The translations under genes and the position numbers were made by a program. A stretch of 10,456 nucleotides of DNA from Bacteroidota bacterium. GTDB lineage: Bacteria; Bacteroidota; Bacteroidia; Flavobacteriales_D; JABDKJ01. Of this stretch, positions 1 to 7,264 are shown piece by piece. The notes under the pieces were generated by a model, which was not told the DNA's origin, did no database searches, and saw only the letters and a list, made by a program, of their open reading frames with translations. Numbering within the stretch: position 1 is the stretch's first letter; every line of letters begins with the position of its first letter. Location: contig JAQCAN010000072.1 in NCBI GenBank assembly GCA_027621335.1, positions 1 to 10,456 on the forward strand, given 5' to 3'.

Positions 1-237
1 ATCCAATAGAATCCCGAAATGGAATGCAGGCAGGACCTTACCCTCGAACTGGTAGTACTTGTCCGGGAATCTCCAACGAAGAGCCTTTAGAAAAGTTAGT
101 TGGTTTCCCGCCATACCTATGTCCAGCCAAACTTCGGCACTGCGGCCTGATTCGAATCCCAAACGCTCCACATAGAACTGCCTTGTTTCTTCGATATCAT
201 AACAAGGAATAGAAAGGTGAAAGGGTGATTTCTTCAT
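1..237 (-). CDS. VOC-family (glyoxalase/dioxygenase fold) protein, 3' end outside the window
   Basis: The 79 visible N-terminal residues start at an ATG at 237-235 and stay open to the window edge. They begin MKKSPFHLSIPCYDIEETRQ, followed by FYVERLGF, a first beta-alpha-beta-beta-beta module typical of the vicinal oxygen chelate superfamily (glyoxalase, bleomycin resistance and extradiol dioxygenase relatives). His7 and His73 stand where metal ligands of such modules often lie. The substrate cannot be told from this part. It is the last visible gene of the minus-strand polyamine operon, 28 bases after the stop of the acidic protein gene, so it is probably co-transcribed. The fold is seen; a role linked to polyamines is only inferred from position. 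Confidence 0.8.
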   Translation of the reverse strand, partial: MKKSPFHLSIPCYDIEETRQFYVERLGFESGRSAEVWLDIGMAGNQLTFLKALRWRFPDKYYQFEGKVLPAFHFGILLD

Positions 238-265
238 GTTGTTGAGAGAGTTAAGTGGGTTGATC

Positions 266-595
266 TCAGTTCTCGTCACTCTCGTCTGACCCCTCTTCAG
301 CTACCTCATCTTCATACTTCTCTTCATACTCCTCTCTGGCGTCATCGGTGAGTTTTCCTTCTTCATCGTAGTCATCATCTTCTTCGATGATGGCTTGGGC
401 TTCAGCTATGGTCATGCGGACCAAGTAATACTTTTCCTCAGTCTCGAAGGGTAAAGCAGATACCCGCTTTCCTTCCGCATTATTGAAGGTCACCAAGTGT
501 TCTTCGAATCCATGGGGATAGTTCAATTTGATCATCTCCTTTATGGATTCATCCAATTTCTCGTAGTCCTTCACGACTCTTGGTTTACTACTCAT
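266..595 (-). CDS. Small acidic conserved hypothetical protein
   Basis: This is a 109-residue protein starting MSSKPRVVKDYEKLDE. The frame is open up to 649, but that longer start would run into the end of the upstream enzyme gene, so the ATG at 595-593 is preferred; it leaves a 31-base gap. The N-terminal half looks globular (a PHGFEEHLVTFNN segment, then VSALPFETEEKYYLVRMT). The C-terminal third is extremely acidic, rich in Asp and Glu, and probably disordered. Similar short proteins are common in Bacteroidota, and I know of no established function. A weak promoter-like match (TTTG, 21 bases, TATATTTA) lies at about 618-650 within the end of the preceding gene and could give extra expression. 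Cytoplasmic, with no signal peptide or membrane segment. Confidence 0.72.
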   Translation of the reverse strand: MSSKPRVVKDYEKLDESIKEMIKLNYPHGFEEHLVTFNNAEGKRVSALPFETEEKYYLVRMTIAEAQAIIEEDDDYDEEGKLTDDAREEYEEKYEDEVAEEGSDESDEN

Positions 596-626
596 AATGT
601 CTCTGTTTTGGTCGGAATAAATATAA

Positions 627-1616
627 TTACCAACCCAATAGGTAAGCAAAGATCAATGGTGCAACTATTGTTGCATCGGATTCGATCACGAATTTAGGGG
701 TATGCACTTCCAGTTTTCCCCAGGTGATCTTCTCATTGGGGACAGCTCCTGAATAGCTCCCGAAGCTGGTCGTACTGTCACTGATCTGGCAGAAATAGGA
801 CCAAACCGGGATGCTCTCTTTGCCGAGATCCTGGTGCAACATGGGCACCACGCAGATGGGGAAATCTCCTGCGATGCCCCCTCCTATCTGGAAGAATCCC
901 ACACCGATATCGCCTGCATTCTCCTCATACCATTTGGCGAGGAAGATCATGTACTCGATTCCGGTTTTCAAGGCATTGGGCACCACATCGCCTTCAATGC
1001 AATGACCTGCGAAGAAATTTCCACAGGTACTATCCTCCCAGCCGGGAACGATGATAGGAATGCCTTTTTCAGCTGCCGCTAGCAACCAGCTGTCATTCGG
1101 ATCGATCTGGTATTTCTGCTCCAATTCTCCACTGAGCAGGATGTCATAGAAGTACTCATGCGGGAAATAGCGTTCGCCTTTCTTACTGGCATCTTCCCAG
1201 CGATCCACCAGATGTTTCTCTATCCTTCGCATGGCCTCCTCTTCAGGGATACAAGTATCCGTTACCCTATTAAAGTGTCCATCAAGCAATACTTTTTCAT
1301 CTTCAGGACTCAGATCCCTGTAATTCGGCACGCGCTTGTAATGGTTATGCGCCACCAGATTGAAGACATCCTCTTCCAAGTTGGCTCCGGTGCAGGAGAT
1401 GATGTGCACTTTATCCTGACGGATCATCTCGGCCAATGACTTTCCGAGCTCCGCGGTGCTCATGGCTCCGGCCATGGTGATCATCATCTTATGGCCTTTG
1501 GCCAACTGATCCTCGTAAGCCTTGGCGGCATCAACGACCGTGGCGGCATTGAAGTGCTTGTAATGGTGGGTGAGGAATTGGGAAACGGGTCCTTTAGTGT
1601 GTGCGGTATTGTCCAT
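627..1616 (-). CDS. Deoxyhypusine synthase-like enzyme, probable homospermidine/polyamine synthase
   Basis: This 329-residue protein (332 if the TTG at 1625 is used) belongs to the deoxyhypusine synthase family; bacterial members are sometimes called SpeY. The family moves an aminobutyl group from a polyamine via NAD and a lysine imine. The catalytic lysine is present in the C-terminal ITWGKLEV motif (Lys301 from the ATG), preceded by SYSGAVPNEK as in the SGARPDEAVSWGK region of eukaryotic enzymes. An IGGG motif precedes GDFPICVV, whereas eukaryotic enzymes have a KHH sequence there, so the substrate pocket differs. Bacteria lack eIF5A, so hypusine formation is unlikely. With speA and speB upstream, a homospermidine-type product from putrescine is the best inference. 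The ATG at 1616-1614 lies 5 bases after the RMD1 stop; the TTG would overlap that stop. Confidence 0.88.
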   Translation of the reverse strand: MDNTAHTKGPVSQFLTHHYKHFNAATVVDAAKAYEDQLAKGHKMMITMAGAMSTAELGKSLAEMIRQDKVHIISCTGANLEEDVFNLVAHNHYKRVPNYRDLSPEDEKVLLDGHFNRVTDTCIPEEEAMRRIEKHLVDRWEDASKKGERYFPHEYFYDILLSGELEQKYQIDPNDSWLLAAAEKGIPIIVPGWEDSTCGNFFAGHCIEGDVVPNALKTGIEYMIFLAKWYEENAGDIGVGFFQIGGGIAGDFPICVVPMLHQDLGKESIPVWSYFCQISDSTTSFGSYSGAVPNEKITWGKLEVHTPKFVIESDATIVAPLIFAYLLGW

Positions 1617-1621
1617 GGTGT

Positions 1622-2404
1622 TCAAAATACTTTAACAATGATCATGTCTATCACTTCTATCAAGATGAGAACGATAATAATCCATTCCAAGACGCTGCTG
1701 TGTCGATGCTGCATCAGGTCCTTGAAGAGCGACAGATTCTCCGTAATGATATCGAGTTTATATTGAATAGCCCTATAGCGTTGATGAATCTCTAGTTCTT
1801 GCTTCAAGTCTCGGTCTATCTGGTTCAAGAATTCATCCTTCCAAGCCTGCTGAGGTGTATCAAAGAGTTAGAGGTTCTCAGAGATCTGTCCTTTCAGATT
1901 CAATACGGTCCCGATGAAGGTTTTAAGTCTACGGCCTCCTATACCTATGCGGCCGGTGGATTCCAGTTTGGCTGTGAAGGCCCTGGTCTTCTCTAAGAGC
2001 TGGTCCGTCTCATCACGGTAGTAGTGCAAGGCAGCCGATTCAGACATCGCGATCATGATGATCTCAGCTGCCTTGTCGTCCAGAAAAGGAAGGACCAGAT
2101 GATCGAAATCCACTTCATACTCTTGATACTCATCCACACTGATACTCAACATTTCCACGTATCGGTAATCGGAGTGACCTTCATTCACTTTCACCAATTG
2201 CCTCATCACTCCTTGGCGATCAGGTTCGCTCAGACCAAGAAAGACGAGCGATCCATACTGCGTGACATGGAAATAACCTTCATTTCCGTATCGGAAGAAG
2301 AGCTCATCTGGCTCTGACTTGAAGACCAGATGATCCAAATTCTCACGCAGAAGACCAAGATCATGGCCGTTCTTGAGAAAATAGGATACACAATCCAGTT
2401 CCAT
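1622..2404 (-). pseudogene. RMD1/DUF155 family membrane protein gene broken by one in-frame TAA
   Basis: Two open segments in the same frame make one RMD1 (DUF155) protein of about 260 residues, the usual bacterial length. The first 178 codons (ATG at 2404-2402) run to a TAA at 1870-1868. After it the frame continues without a shift: LFDTPQQAWKDEFLNQIDRD, then the family hallmark LMQHRHSSVLEW and a C-terminal hydrophobic helix, ending at the TGA at 1624-1622. As I recall the family, an aromatic Tyr usually precedes the FD-P motif, so one base change from TAT or TAC to TAA explains the stop. The truncated product would lack the membrane anchor. The gene starts within the speB stop (TGATG). Bacterial RMD1 function is unknown; yeast Rmd1 is linked to sporulation. 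Sequencing error, recent loss or readthrough are all possible. Confidence 0.85.
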
Positions 2405-3249
2405 CACAGGCAGAACTTATAGCTCAACATTTTATAGTACAACTTGGCTGTCAAGAATTCCGAGGCTTTATGTCCATTGATCGGAGCGAGTTCCACGATA
2501 TCGAATCCCACAACGTCCTTCTGCTCGAACACCATTCTCAGGTAGTTCACCATGTCATACCATGACAGACCTCCTGGCTCTGGAGTTCCCGTTCCGGGGA
2601 GGACACTTGGATCGAAGACGTCCAGATCCAACGTGATATAGACCTGATCCCCCAAGCGATCGATACTGTTCTGCATCCATGTTCGGTGACCGTGCATCTC
2701 ATGCGCCCAGAAGATGTTGCCCTCTTGGATGTGCTCCATCTCTTCAATGTCCATGCTGCGGATGCCTACTTGCACCAGGTTGGTGTTCTTACTGGCATCA
2801 TAAACCGCACAGGCATGGTTATAAGCCGAGCCATGGAAATCAGGTCTGAGGTCGGTGTGGGCGTCCAGTTGCAGGATGCTTAGGCCATCATAATGCTCGT
2901 AATGCGCTTTGATAGCTCCGATGCTAACGCTGTGCTCTCCTCCAAAACAAGTGATGAACTTTCCTGTCTTGATGAGGTCTTTGACCTGGCCATAGACTCC
3001 CTCGAACATGGCTTCAGGACTGTTGAATCCTTTCAGCTCATCTAGGACATGTATGCCCTCCAAGTAAACTTCAGAGGCCGTCTCTATGTCATAGACCTCC
3101 ATGTTATCCAAGGCATCCATGAAGGCCTCATAGCCTCTGTCTGCCCCTTTTCCCCAGGTACTGGTGCCGTCATAGGGGATGGACTGGAGGAGGACTTTCG
3201 ATTTCTCATAGCTCCCATTCTCTGTTTCGATACCTACAAAATGTCTCAT
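2404..3249 (-). CDS. speB: Agmatinase (ureohydrolase family)
   Basis: This 281-residue enzyme hydrolyses agmatine to putrescine and urea in the cytoplasm. All binuclear manganese motifs of the arginase/agmatinase family are visible: GGEHSV (His106), DAHTDLR (Asp129, His131, Asp133), HACAV (His145) and DLDVFDP (Asp208, Asp210), followed by PGTGTPEPGG, the signature typical of agmatinases. The length is normal. The ATG at 3249-3247 shares one base with the speA stop (TGATG); a GTG one codon earlier is also possible. Its own stop overlaps the RMD1 start in the same way, so translation along the operon is probably coupled. It completes the two-step arginine decarboxylase route to putrescine begun by the upstream gene. 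Confidence 0.95.
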   Translation of the reverse strand: MRHFVGIETENGSYEKSKVLLQSIPYDGTSTWGKGADRGYEAFMDALDNMEVYDIETASEVYLEGIHVLDELKGFNSPEAMFEGVYGQVKDLIKTGKFITCFGGEHSVSIGAIKAHYEHYDGLSILQLDAHTDLRPDFHGSAYNHACAVYDASKNTNLVQVGIRSMDIEEMEHIQEGNIFWAHEMHGHRTWMQNSIDRLGDQVYITLDLDVFDPSVLPGTGTPEPGGLSWYDMVNYLRMVFEQKDVVGFDIVELAPINGHKASEFLTAKLYYKMLSYKFCL

Positions 3250-4727
3250 CACTTTACTCTAGCTTTTTTCGTTGCCGCTTTTTGAGATTCTTGGATGATC
3301 CTCTCCTTTTCAGTGTCATAGCCGAGGATCTTCAACATATGATCCACCTTCTGCTCTTCACTGTAGACCGTGTCGTAATAGTTGCCTTTCTCATCACGAT
3401 CTACCAAGATGTATTTTGGAGAGGGGATCAGGCAATGTTTGATGCCACCATATCCACTGATACTATCCTGATAGGCACCTGTGTGGAAGAAACCGATGTA
3501 CAAAGGCTCTTTATCTTTAGAACTATAGCGCGGTAGATGCACCTCTTGGTTCATGTCTTCAGAGTTGTAGTAATCCGAGTGGTCGCAGCTGATGCCTCCT
3601 ATGTTCACCCTGGTGTATTCGTTATCCCACTTGTTGATAGGCAATAGGATGAACTTTTCCAGAATGGACCAGGCATCAGGGATGGTATTCATAAGGCTGT
3701 TGTCCACCATGTACCAGAGCTCCGCATCATTCTGTTGCTTCTGCTCGATGACGCTGAAGATGATGGCTCCGCTTTCTCCCACGGTGTATTTCCCAAATTC
3801 GGTGTAGATGTCCGGATGGTCAATATCTTCTTCATCGCAGACCGACTTGAGGTTCTTCACGATCTGCTTGATCATGTCCTCATAATCGTAGTCGAATCCT
3901 AGGTTGTTCCTGATGGGGAAGCCTCCACCAAAATTGATGGCGTTCAAGCTCTTGCAGACCTTTTTGAGCTCGGCATAAAGTTTCATCCCTTTTTGGAATT
4001 CACCCCAATAATAGAGGTTGTCCTTGATGCCCGAATCGATGAAGAAATGGAGCATGAGCAGCTCGACATTCTTGTCTTTGGCCAGTTCAGTTTTGTAGAA
4101 GTCCAAGATCTTGTCAGGGCTTATTCCGAGACGAGAAGTATAGTACGCGGATTGCGGTTCCTCATTGATGGCCATGCGGATACCTAGCTTGATCTTCGTG
4201 GTCAGCTTTCGCTTCTTCATTCGATCTCGGATGCGCTGCAGCTCCGTCATGCTATCTAAAACCGTGATGCTATTCGTGAACCCGATTTCATGGAGTTGGA
4301 TGATCTTATCCAAATAGGAATCGGTCTTATAGCCGTTATGGACTAGTTTGATGTCCTTTTCCACATCTCCCTCAGCCAGCAGCTGGAGAATGAGGTCGAT
4401 ATCATAGCTGGAAGAGGTCTCCAGATTGACCCCTTGTTTCAAAGCCGTCTTCACCACTGGAGCGAAGTGATTGCATTTGGTGCAGTAGCAATAATTGTAG
4501 GAGCCTTCATAGCCTGTTTTCTTGATGGCTCGGTTGAAGAGGTTCTTCACCCGTTTTATCTGATCCTCTATCCGAGGGAGATACATAAGCCGGAAGGGTG
4601 TTCCGTGCTTTTCAATGAGGTATTGGAGGGAGAGTCCGTAGAAGGTGAGATATCCATTCTTGATATCAAAGCCCTCTTGAGGGAAATAGTACGACTGATC
4701 GATCAAGTCGAAGTAGGTGTTCTTCAT
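3249..4727 (-). CDS. speA: Arginine decarboxylase, short Bacteroidota type (PLP-dependent, alanine racemase fold)
   Basis: This 492-residue enzyme is a fold type III PLP-dependent decarboxylase that forms agmatine from arginine. The PLP lysine is probably Lys84 in YCTKCNHF. Other landmarks are ETSSSYD (103-109), HNGYKT (130-135), LHFFIDSG (226-233), the glycine-rich GGGFP (267-271), ISCDHSD (379-385) with the active-site Cys381 and Asp382 from the second subunit, and GAYQD (417-421). The usual EPGR loop reads EFGK here. It is shorter than E. coli SpeA (about 650 residues), lacking the long insertions, as is normal for Bacteroidota. The substrate call rests on the family and on the agmatinase gene directly downstream. 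ATG at 4727-4725. It is the first gene of the operon, with a palindrome and a promoter-like sequence in front. Confidence 0.92.
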   Translation of the reverse strand: MKNTYFDLIDQSYYFPQEGFDIKNGYLTFYGLSLQYLIEKHGTPFRLMYLPRIEDQIKRVKNLFNRAIKKTGYEGSYNYCYCTKCNHFAPVVKTALKQGVNLETSSSYDIDLILQLLAEGDVEKDIKLVHNGYKTDSYLDKIIQLHEIGFTNSITVLDSMTELQRIRDRMKKRKLTTKIKLGIRMAINEEPQSAYYTSRLGISPDKILDFYKTELAKDKNVELLMLHFFIDSGIKDNLYYWGEFQKGMKLYAELKKVCKSLNAINFGGGFPIRNNLGFDYDYEDMIKQIVKNLKSVCDEEDIDHPDIYTEFGKYTVGESGAIIFSVIEQKQQNDAELWYMVDNSLMNTIPDAWSILEKFILLPINKWDNEYTRVNIGGISCDHSDYYNSEDMNQEVHLPRYSSKDKEPLYIGFFHTGAYQDSISGYGGIKHCLIPSPKYILVDRDEKGNYYDTVYSEEQKVDHMLKILGYDTEKERIIQESQKAATKKARVK

Positions 4728-4761
4728 TATCTGAATCCTTGTATTTGCTGATGTTTAGGCT

Positions 4762-4778
4762 CCGATTTGCCAAATCGG
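4762..4778. promoter_or_regulatory. Perfect 17-bp palindrome in the speA leader, candidate operator
   Basis: The sequence CCGATTTGCCAAATCGG is a perfect inverted repeat of 8+1+8 bases, 34 bases before the speA start codon. It has no T-run, so it is not a terminator. The position suits a repressor site or a small RNA hairpin controlling the polyamine operon. A second short palindrome, GAGGCCTC, lies just beside it. The function is inferred from position and symmetry only. Confidence 0.45.
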
Positions 4779-4822
4779 TTCGAGGCCTCATAACCCTTCA
4801 TAATTTGGGTGTAAGAATAGGA

Positions 4823-4856
4823 CAAAAATGAATTCCTATGCTGCGTCCAGCCCAAA
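4823..4856 (-). promoter_or_regulatory. Candidate speA operon promoter (Bacteroidota type)
   Basis: On the minus strand TTTG (4856-4853) is followed after 22 bases by CATTTTTG (4830-4823), one mismatch from the Bacteroidota -7 consensus TAnnTTTG. Transcription would start near 4816, giving a leader of roughly 90 bases that contains the palindrome at 4762-4778. The spacing is at the long end of the accepted range, so this is tentative. Confidence 0.35.
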
Positions 4857-4918
4857 TAATGATAGCCTCCGTCATGTGTAAGAAAGCAAAAGATAGTGAA
4901 TGGATGCCAAAGTATGTG

Positions 4919-5431
4919 TCAAGAGGAACCCTCCCTTCTCCCTTTGATGATATCCAAGCTGATCATGACCACCATGAGATAGAATCCTGCACTCAAGGCC
5001 ATGCCAGAGACCATGATGACATACTTCATCCAAACTAGGCCTGACCAAAGCAGCCAAAGACCTCCGAAGGTCAGCAGGATGCTGACTGGCGGCTCTATGA
5101 GCAGCACGCGCTTCCAGGGAAGCGCTACGGAGGAAAAGACCAATATGGTAGCCAACATGAAGAAGATGAGCGTATATGAGATGACGTGGCTGTGAATGAT
5201 GTTCAGCACTTGTTTGCGGCTCATCTTGAAGCTCAACTCTTCAGCTTCCTCATCCGATTCATTGCCCAGATAGTTCTCCTCAATGCCCTGCGCTTCGAAG
5301 GACGTGGTATCCTGTAGATAGACCATTCCGGCCGTGTATCCGAAGGCCAAGGTCCATATCAAGAGGAGCAAACTGCCTTTGACATAGCCAGGAAGGTCAT
5401 GGATGCGACCTCTAAGGACGTCCTCAGTCAT
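4919..5431 (-). CDS. Conserved four-helix inner membrane protein of unknown function
   Basis: This 170-residue protein has about four hydrophobic helices: roughly residues 20-39, 83-104, 108-130 and 134-160. Between helices 1 and 2 lies a strongly acidic loop (LGNESDEEAEELSF), then SRKQVLNIIHSHVISYTL with two closely spaced histidines (80 and 82) at the mouth of helix 2. The C-terminal half has a conserved look (LLIEPPVSILLTFGGLWLLW). I do not recognise a characterised family, but similar proteins seem to accompany FMN_bind proteins in Bacteroidota. The histidines could bind haem or metal, which is speculative. It is the last gene of the porin operon: its ATG lies inside the end of the FMN_bind gene (8-base overlap). 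No clear terminator hairpin is visible after its stop. Confidence 0.78.
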   Translation of the reverse strand: MTEDVLRGRIHDLPGYVKGSLLLLIWTLAFGYTAGMVYLQDTTSFEAQGIEENYLGNESDEEAEELSFKMSRKQVLNIIHSHVISYTLIFFMLATILVFSSVALPWKRVLLIEPPVSILLTFGGLWLLWSGLVWMKYVIMVSGMALSAGFYLMVVMISLDIIKGRREGSS

Positions 5432-5936
5432 CGGAATGGGTGCTTAGGATGTGCTCTATTTTCCGGGTCAGATCCTTGATGCCTGCACAAGCCGATTGGC
5501 ATGATATGGTGGCTCCGCTGATTCCCGAGATGTCATTCCTCAACTCCAAGGGGTCACGTGAGGACTTCCCGATGAACTGTCTCAGCCAACGTTGACTGGC
5601 GATTTCTCCTCCATAATCCTCTCTATAAATAAGGATGTGACTCTTCATGATGAGTCCTTGCCTATCAAAGACCACCATGTAATCGAAGAGGTCGTATTTA
5701 CTCATCTCCTGGTCTACGATCAAAAAGCCCAAGGGCCTATCGCCTGATTTGAGCAGGTAGAGTTCCTCACGCTCATCCAAATAAGGATCATGGAGCAGTT
5801 CCGTGATAACCTCGATATCTGGCCAGAGTTCAGCGAGGTACTTGTTCACTTTCTTCTCAGAGCGCAACATCACCTCCTTTTCCTGCAAAGAAGGCGGAAG
5901 GACCAAGAGCGATATGAGAATGAACAGAACCTTCAT
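5424..5936 (-). CDS. Exported FMN_bind-domain protein (NqrC/RnfG-like flavin domain)
   Basis: This 170-residue protein has an N-terminal signal peptide (MKVLFILISLLVLPPSLQ) and one FMN_bind domain at the C-terminal end. The domain is marked by LIYREDYGGEIASQRW and SGISGATISC. Thr143 in SGAT corresponds to the threonine that ApbE joins covalently to FMN in NqrC and RnfG. The Asp usually six residues before that Thr is Ser137 here, with an Asp two residues further back, so flavinylation is likely but not certain. It probably acts in the periplasm in electron transfer. The ATG overlaps the porin stop by one base (TGATG), and its 3' end overlaps the membrane protein gene by 8 bases, so the three products probably work together. 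No ApbE gene is in the window. Confidence 0.85.
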   Translation of the reverse strand: MKVLFILISLLVLPPSLQEKEVMLRSEKKVNKYLAELWPDIEVITELLHDPYLDEREELYLLKSGDRPLGFLIVDQEMSKYDLFDYMVVFDRQGLIMKSHILIYREDYGGEIASQRWLRQFIGKSSRDPLELRNDISGISGATISCQSACAGIKDLTRKIEHILSTHSDD

Positions 5937-7141
5937 CAGAACCAGACTCCTACACCCAGATTCAACTGTCCATTCCCCCTGCCAGGTCGGGAAGCATTCA
6001 GGAAGTATTGATAATCTCCTTTGAAGACAGCCCCATTAGCCACCTTGAAACTTATTCCTGAGGTGATGTCAGTCCTGTGATATGCTGGATTATCCAAGGC
6101 ATCTCCTTCCACTTTATGATGAGTATCATAGCGCTCGAATCGGCTGAACAGGATGACTTGTTTCTCTCCCATATCCCGCACAGAGAGACTAAGGACGTCA
6201 TAGCCTAGCTCGACATAATAGCCCATCATCTCGGAGCCTAGGTCTGAATCGGTGAAGGCGTTGTAGGCTTGTGTTCCCTTCAACCTTGAATAGATGACCT
6301 GCCCCCTGGCCATGAACCCTCTGTTCCGATATCGCATATCCAATCCGGTCATTGCCACACCCACGGTACTCGAGTCTGCTTGGGCCATCCCATCCTCATT
6401 GGCTGATTCCATCTCATCATAGAGCACACTCTGTGTCCTACCGATATACCCTGCCAGTCCCATCTTAAGTCCTCTGACGCCATAGAAATCCATCTTGGCT
6501 GAGAGATTCGGATTGCTCATTATGGACTCCGCTCCTTTCTGTCGCCCCCTTCTGAGGCCATCACTCCCGCGCAGTGTACCTTCTCCATTGAAGCTCAAGA
6601 ACCCATTCACCACATATGCTTGATAGCGAATAGACGCGTCATCAATCCTCCCGAAGATCCCCATTCCCACTTCACGCCAAGTCGTGGGGATGATGTTCTT
6701 GTCCATATTAGGGCGTTCCACACCGTTGAAGGTCGTGGGTTCATGATACTCGTTGATGATACCCATAGGAATGAGCATAAGACCTGCCCTCAGGCTCAAG
6801 GAGGGACGCACCGCATAATTCAAGAAGGCCTGCTCTACATAGACCTCGCTCACATGTTCGAATTCGATCTCTGATACAAAGTGGGTTTTATCATTGAATC
6901 TATAACCAAGGAAATTCACCAGGCGATGAACATCCAAGGATCCATTCTGCTTGGTTCCATTACCTATCGGCTGATTGAAATCAATCTCCGCGTAGATGCC
7001 TACTGTCAGTGGATGCCCATCCTTGTTATTCACTATGCTCAGGGCCATATTGACAGGAGCATTCTGTGTGGAATCCACCTGAGCAAAGAGATGAGAGAAT
7101 GTAAAAAAGGCTAAGGTGAGATAGAATATCCTGAAAGTCAT
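5936..7141 (-). CDS. Outer-membrane beta-barrel porin (phosphate-selective porin O/P-like)
   Basis: This 401-residue protein starts MTFRIFYLTLAFFTFSHLFA, a clear signal peptide. The frame is open 8 codons further upstream, but the ATG at 7141-7139 places the signal peptide correctly. The mature part shows alternating amphipathic strands with many Tyr, Phe and Gly residues, and ends LNLGVGVWF with the terminal Phe expected for outer-membrane barrels. Segments such as SEIEFEHVSEVYVEQAFLNY and GLMLIPMGIINEYHEPTTFN resemble the O/P-type porins of Bacteroidota. The solute is unknown. It is the first gene of an operon with the FMN_bind protein and the four-helix membrane protein, so it may bring in or export a substrate or ion of that system. 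Inverted repeats and a promoter-like sequence lie upstream. Confidence 0.88.
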   Translation of the reverse strand: MTFRIFYLTLAFFTFSHLFAQVDSTQNAPVNMALSIVNNKDGHPLTVGIYAEIDFNQPIGNGTKQNGSLDVHRLVNFLGYRFNDKTHFVSEIEFEHVSEVYVEQAFLNYAVRPSLSLRAGLMLIPMGIINEYHEPTTFNGVERPNMDKNIIPTTWREVGMGIFGRIDDASIRYQAYVVNGFLSFNGEGTLRGSDGLRRGRQKGAESIMSNPNLSAKMDFYGVRGLKMGLAGYIGRTQSVLYDEMESANEDGMAQADSSTVGVAMTGLDMRYRNRGFMARGQVIYSRLKGTQAYNAFTDSDLGSEMMGYYVELGYDVLSLSVRDMGEKQVILFSRFERYDTHHKVEGDALDNPAYHRTDITSGISFKVANGAVFKGDYQYFLNASRPGRGNGQLNLGVGVWF

Positions 7142-7191
7142 GATTCGGTTCTGATGGAGGGCCAAAGCTATCCCCAGACCGAGGGCCTCAC

Positions 7192-7221
7192 AATACCACT
7201 TTACTGGTATTCAGACTGAAT
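7192..7221. promoter_or_regulatory. Adjacent inverted repeats in the porin leader
   Basis: AATACCA and TGGTATT (7192-7198 and 7205-7211) form a 7-bp stem with a 6-base loop. A perfect 6+1+6 palindrome, ATTCAGACTGAAT, overlaps it at 7209-7221. Both lie 51-80 bases before the porin start and just downstream of a promoter-like sequence, so an operator or a leader hairpin is plausible. The symmetry is directly visible; the function is inferred. Confidence 0.35.
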
Positions 7222-7222
7222 T

Positions 7223-7256
7223 CAAATAAACAGATAAGACCTCAATTCACTCCAAA
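7223..7256 (-). promoter_or_regulatory. Candidate porin operon promoter
   Basis: On the minus strand TTTG (7256-7253) is followed after 22 bases by TTTATTTG (7230-7223), one mismatch from TAnnTTTG. It lies between the SafE stop and the porin start, about 80 bases upstream of the porin ATG. Tentative because of the mismatch and the long spacer. Confidence 0.33.
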
Positions 7257-7264
7257 TGACGATA

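Noticed and set aside
834..1082. Plus-strand open frames opposite the deoxyhypusine-synthase-like gene
   Set aside because: They are antisense shadows of a strongly conserved gene, with no recognisable domain.
1622..1828. Independent small membrane protein starting at a TTG
   Set aside because: It is in the same frame as the upstream RMD1 segment and carries the normal C-terminal part of that family, so it is the rest of one broken gene.
4434..4751. Plus-strand open frame opposite speA, 105 codons
   Set aside because: The minus-strand enzyme explains this sequence fully, and the plus reading has no family features.
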